Both the position numbers and the translations under genes were made by a program. Positions 6,589 to 8,852 of a stretch of 8,852 nt of DNA are shown here, piece after piece. Where the stretch lies: contig JBKCXU010000136.1 in the NCBI GenBank assembly GCA_046316025.1, forward strand, positions 1 to 8,852, given 5' to 3'. The stretch's first letter is position 1. Every line of letters starts with the position of its first letter. The DNA is from JAJTHJ01 sp046316025. GTDB taxonomy: Bacteria > Pseudomonadota > Gammaproteobacteria > Burkholderiales > Burkholderiaceae_F. The notes under the pieces are model-generated. The model was not told the origin of the DNA, ran no database searches, and was given only the letters and a program-made list of their open reading frames with translations.

Positions 6589-6987
6589 TCACTCGATGAA
6601 CGCGACTTGCGGCTTCAATCCGGCACGCCGCGCTCGCGCGGCGAAACCCCGGCTGTCGAACGTAAGGAACTCGCTGCAATGCCCGCAGCGCGCGTGATGT
6701 AGTGCGTCGGCAAAGTCGAAGCCGCGGCGCAGCCGCTCGACGGCGACGGCGACTGCCTCCGCATCCTCGACGGTCGCTTCTTCTAGCGCCAGCAGGTGCG
6801 CGAAGACCTCGGCGATCCGCGCCGGCGTCACACCGTAGCGCGCACGCAGCACCCATTCCGTCTCCAGCACGACGGTGACCGGGACGAACAGCCCCCCGCG
6901 CTCGAACAGTGCCAGGGCCGCGGCGGACTGGCGCGCGTCGTCCTGCGCGTAATAGCGCACGAGGACATGGGTGTCGATGGCGCGCAT
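6589..6987 (-). CDS. vapC: PIN-domain ribonuclease toxin, VapC family
   Basis: A complete 132-aa PIN domain, predicted to be a metal-dependent RNase that cuts tRNA or rRNA when free of its antitoxin. The acidic active-site residues are all present: D5 in AIDTHVLVRYY, E42 in VVLETEWVLR, D94 in DFADALHHA and D111 in LTFDSRGF, so the toxin should be active. Its ATG overlaps the antitoxin TGA by one base (TGATG on the minus strand), and there is no Shine-Dalgarno, which fits translational coupling that keeps toxin below antitoxin. The kinase srkA follows directly. Base composition is like its neighbours, giving no sign of recent transfer. Its exact RNA target cannot be told from sequence. Confidence 0.9.
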   Translation of the reverse strand: MRAIDTHVLVRYYAQDDARQSAAALALFERGGLFVPVTVVLETEWVLRARYGVTPARIAEVFAHLLALEEATVEDAEAVAVAVERLRRGFDFADALHHARCGHCSEFLTFDSRGFAARARRAGLKPQVAFIE

Positions 6988-7256
6988 CAGCGCGACCGCC
7001 GGGCGGCGGGTGCGAAAGCGGCGCCGTCCGCGTCCTTGACGCGCATGTCGTCGATGGACACACGCCGCTGGGTGGCGGCAAGAATGCGCGGCCCGTCCGC
7101 CACGTTGGCGTGGGCGCCGGGCTTGCCCGGCGTGAGCACCACGCGGCCATCTTCGACCTGCAGGCGCAAGCGGCTGCCGGCGCGCAGGCCGAACAGCGTG
7201 CGCACTCGTTTCGGCAGGACGATCTGGCCTTTGCTGCTGACGGCGATATCGGTCAT
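6987..7256 (-). CDS. vapB: AbrB/SpoVT-fold antitoxin, VapB type
   Basis: An 89-aa protein whose first 43 residues form a swapped-hairpin AbrB DNA-binding domain: TDIAVSSKGQIVLPKRVR followed by LFGLRAGSRLRLQVEDGRVVLTP. In this class the N-terminal domain dimerises and binds its own operator, and the flexible C-terminal tail (here about 44-89, with a Arg-rich end) wraps the PIN toxin. ATG 7256 is preferred because it puts the AbrB fold at the N-terminus; a GTG at 7280 would add eight residues. No strong Shine-Dalgarno is seen for either. It is the first gene of a vapB-vapC-srkA run, and a perfect palindrome at 7288-7299, 31 nt before the ATG, is a candidate autoregulatory operator. Confidence 0.88.
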   Translation of the reverse strand: MTDIAVSSKGQIVLPKRVRTLFGLRAGSRLRLQVEDGRVVLTPGKPGAHANVADGPRILAATQRRVSIDDMRVKDADGAAFAPAARRSR

Positions 7257-7287
7257 GGCGGTTGGCGGCAGGGACGACACCCCGAAT

Positions 7288-7299
7288 CTTACCGGTAAG
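7288..7299. promoter_or_regulatory. Perfect 12-bp palindrome, candidate VapB(C) operator
   Basis: CTTACCGGTAAG equals its own reverse complement. It lies 31 nt upstream of the vapB ATG in the divergent spacer towards ilvA. On the minus strand a weak -10-like TAAGAT (complement of 7286-7291) overlaps it, so binding by an AbrB-type dimer could block the vapBC-srkA promoter. The palindrome is certain; its role is inferred from the usual autorepression of vapBC operons. Confidence 0.5.
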
Positions 7300-7326
7300 G
7301 CAAGAGGGCCACGCGCCCTGCCTTGC
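7300..7326. other. Hairpin-forming inverted repeat in the vapB-ilvA spacer
   Basis: GCAAGAGGGC (7300-7309) pairs with GCCCT and CTTGC (7315-7319 and 7322-7326) around loop CACGC, giving ten base pairs with a 2-nt bulge. It directly abuts the 12-bp palindrome on one side and the CTAGAG motif on the other. There is no following T-run on either strand. It may be a second regulator site or an RNA structure in a leader; no function can be assigned. Confidence 0.4.
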
Positions 7327-7353
7327 TAGAGTCGCGGTCGGCCCGCTCTAGAG
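7326..7353. promoter_or_regulatory. CTAGAG inverted/direct repeat just upstream of ilvA
   Basis: CTAGAG at 7326-7331 is mirrored by CTCTAG at 7346-7351 with a 14-nt spacer, and the second site is part of the 8-bp palindrome CTCTAGAG (7346-7353), which also repeats CTAGAG directly at 7348. It ends 12 nt before the ilvA GTG, so a protein bound here would interfere with ilvA initiation. Function is unproven. Confidence 0.35.
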
Positions 7354-7365
7354 AAAAGTCGCACC

Positions 7366-8852
7366 GTGCCTGCCCACGACTATCTGCGCCGCATCCTGAC
7401 CGCGCGCGTCTACGAGGTGGCGATCGAATCGCCGCTGGAAGCCGCGCCGCGGCTGTCGGCGCGCCTCGGTAACCGCGTGCTTCTGAAGCGCGAGGACTTG
7501 CAGCCGGTCAAGAGCTTCAAGCTGCGCGGCGCCTACAACAAGATGGCGCGGCTGCCCGCCGCGCAACTGAAGCGCGGTGTGATCGCGGCCAGCGCCGGCA
7601 ACCACGCGCAGGGGGTGGCACTGGCCGCCGCCAAACTCGGCTGCCGGGCGGTGATCGTGATGCCGGTGACGACACCGCAGGTCAAGATCGAGGCGGTCGC
7701 CGCGCGCGGCGCCGAGGTGGTGCTGTACGGCGACTCGTACTCGGACGCCTACGCGCACGCACTGGAGTTGCAGGACAAACGCAAGCTCACCTTCGTCCAC
7801 CCCTTCGACGACCCGGACGTGATTGCCGGCCAGGGCACGGTGGCAATGGAAGTCCTGCGCCAGATCCATCCGGCGGACGACGGCAAACTGGCGGCGATTT
7901 TCGTGGCCATCGGCGGCGGCGGCTTGGCGGCGGGCATCGCCACCTATGTCAAGGCGCTCGATCCGACGATCAAGGTGATCGGTGTGCAGACCATGGACTC
8001 GGACGCGATGGCACGCTCGCTCGACGCCGGCCGCCGCGTCACGCTGCACGAGGTGGGCCTGTTTTCCGACGGCACCGCGGTGCGGCAGGTGGGCGAGGAG
8101 ACGTTTCGCCTGTGCAAGCTGTACCTGGACGAGGTCGTCCGCGTGGATACCGATGCGATCTGCGCGGCGATCAAGGACGTGTTCCAGGACACCCGCTCGA
8201 TCCTCGAGCCCGCCGGCGCGCTGGCGATTGCCGGCATGAAGGCCTACGCCGCGCGCGAGCGGCCGCGCGATCAGACGCTGGTCGCGGTGGCCTGTGGCGC
8301 GAACATGAACTTCGACCGGCTGCGCTTCGTGGCCGAGCGCACCGAAGTCGGCGAGTCGCGCGAGGCCTTGTTTGCCGTGACCATCCCCGAGGAGCGCGGC
8401 TCGTTTCTGCGCTTCTGCGAGCTGGTGGGCAACCGCAACGTGACCGAGTTCAACTACCGGATTGGCGACTCCGCGCAGGCGCAGATCTTCGTCGGCATCG
8501 GCACCGGCAATGCCGGCGACAACGAGAGAATCGCCAGGACGTTCCGAGCCCACGGCTACCCGACCGTCGATCTGACGCACGACGACCTGGCCGGCGAACA
8601 CGTGCGCTACATGGTCGGCGGCAAGAGCGCGCTGGCTGCCGGCGAGCGCGTGTACCGCTTCGAGTTCCCCGAGCGGCCGGGCGCGCTGATGAAGTTCCTC
8701 ACCAAAATGGCGCCGGGTTGGAACATCTCGATGTTCCACTATCGCAACCAGGGAGCCGATTACTCGCGCGTGCTGGTCGGCCTGCAAGTGCCGCGCGCGG
8801 AGCGGGCGCTGTTCAAGACTTTCCTCGCCGAACTCGGTTACCGATATTGGGA
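7366..8852 (+). CDS. ilvA: Threonine deaminase (threonine ammonia-lyase), biosynthetic; 3' end cut by window
   Basis: PLP enzyme that converts L-threonine to 2-oxobutanoate and ammonia, the first committed step to isoleucine. 495 codons are present without a stop; E. coli IlvA has 514 residues, so only the last few are missing. The start GTG 7366 gives the IlvA-typical N-terminus DYLRRILTARVYEVAIESPLE, with a weak purine-rich GAGAAAAG at 7351-7358. The PLP lysine is K52 in SFKLRGAYN, ASAGNHAQG follows, and the phosphate-binding glycine loop is at 183-186 (IGGGGLAAG). The C-terminus has two ACT-like regulatory domains, starting near 334 (ALFAVTIPEERGSF) and 429 (VYRFEFPERPGAL), which mark the isoleucine-feedback-controlled form and not the short catabolic TdcB. 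K49 stands where E. coli has His (QPVHSFK). It is transcribed divergently from vapBC-srkA. Confidence 0.96.
   Translation, partial: MPAHDYLRRILTARVYEVAIESPLEAAPRLSARLGNRVLLKREDLQPVKSFKLRGAYNKMARLPAAQLKRGVIAASAGNHAQGVALAAAKLGCRAVIVMPVTTPQVKIEAVAARGAEVVLYGDSYSDAYAHALELQDKRKLTFVHPFDDPDVIAGQGTVAMEVLRQIHPADDGKLAAIFVAIGGGGLAAGIATYVKALDPTIKVIGVQTMDSDAMARSLDAGRRVTLHEVGLFSDGTAVRQVGEETFRLCKLYLDEVVRVDTDAICAAIKDVFQDTRSILEPAGALAIAGMKAYAARERPRDQTLVAVACGANMNFDRLRFVAERTEVGESREALFAVTIPEERGSFLRFCELVGNRNVTEFNYRIGDSAQAQIFVGIGTGNAGDNERIARTFRAHGYPTVDLTHDDLAGEHVRYMVGGKSALAAGERVYRFEFPERPGALMKFLTKMAPGWNISMFHYRNQGADYSRVLVGLQVPRAERALFKTFLAELGYRYW

Noticed and set aside
6566..7150. Upstream extension of the srkA frame to a 530-residue protein
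   Set aside because: The extension overlaps intact vapC and vapB in another frame and has no family resemblance; SrkA homologues begin near ATG 6565.
7257..7280. GTG 7280 as vapB start
   Set aside because: The eight added residues precede the AbrB fold, which normally starts at the N-terminus; it would also lie near or upstream of the likely transcription start.
7348..8787. 479-codon open frame on the minus strand opposite ilvA
   Set aside because: It is the antisense of a well-conserved threonine deaminase; its His/Arg/Gln-rich translation matches no family and is the usual shadow in GC-rich DNA.

Overview
This is a GC-rich, densely coding stretch of a proteobacterial chromosome. The HlyB/HlyD-type exporter, the SrkA-type kinase and the two-ACT threonine deaminase fit a beta- or gammaproteobacterium; the genus cannot be fixed from the sequence alone. 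No rRNA, tRNA, CRISPR array or insertion sequence is visible.

The left part (1-5457, + strand) is a type I secretion locus. It opens with the last codons of a strand-rich, Thr/Val/Ala-rich protein (ends at 116). Next comes a 514-aa SAM-dependent methyltransferase with the architecture of the rickettsial protein-lysine methyltransferases (189-1733), then an HlyB-class ABC exporter with a dead C39 domain (1792-3966), then an HlyD-class periplasmic adaptor (4048-5457). The ABC-adaptor gap is almost entirely an in-register 7-bp tandem repeat (consensus GATCACC, ten units). No TolC-type outer-membrane channel lies in the window. The likely scheme is that the methyltransferase modifies a cargo, perhaps the upstream protein, in the cytoplasm before HlyB/HlyD export. 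The transport assignments rest on clear motifs; the methylated-cargo link is inference from gene order and family.

The middle part (5558-7256, - strand) converges on the secretion locus, with a long imperfect palindrome (5465-5545) between the two 3' ends. In transcription order it holds an AbrB-fold antitoxin, a PIN-domain VapC-type toxin and the stress-response kinase SrkA. Antitoxin and toxin overlap as TGATG. The kinase begins within 23 nt of the toxin stop, or overlaps it as GTGA if an upstream GTG is used. This looks like one vapBC-srkA transcription unit.

The right part (7366-8852, + strand) is biosynthetic threonine deaminase IlvA, cut by the window end shortly before its expected stop. 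The 109-bp divergent spacer between vapB and ilvA carries a perfect 12-bp palindrome, a hairpin and repeated CTAGAG motifs, all candidates for control sites.
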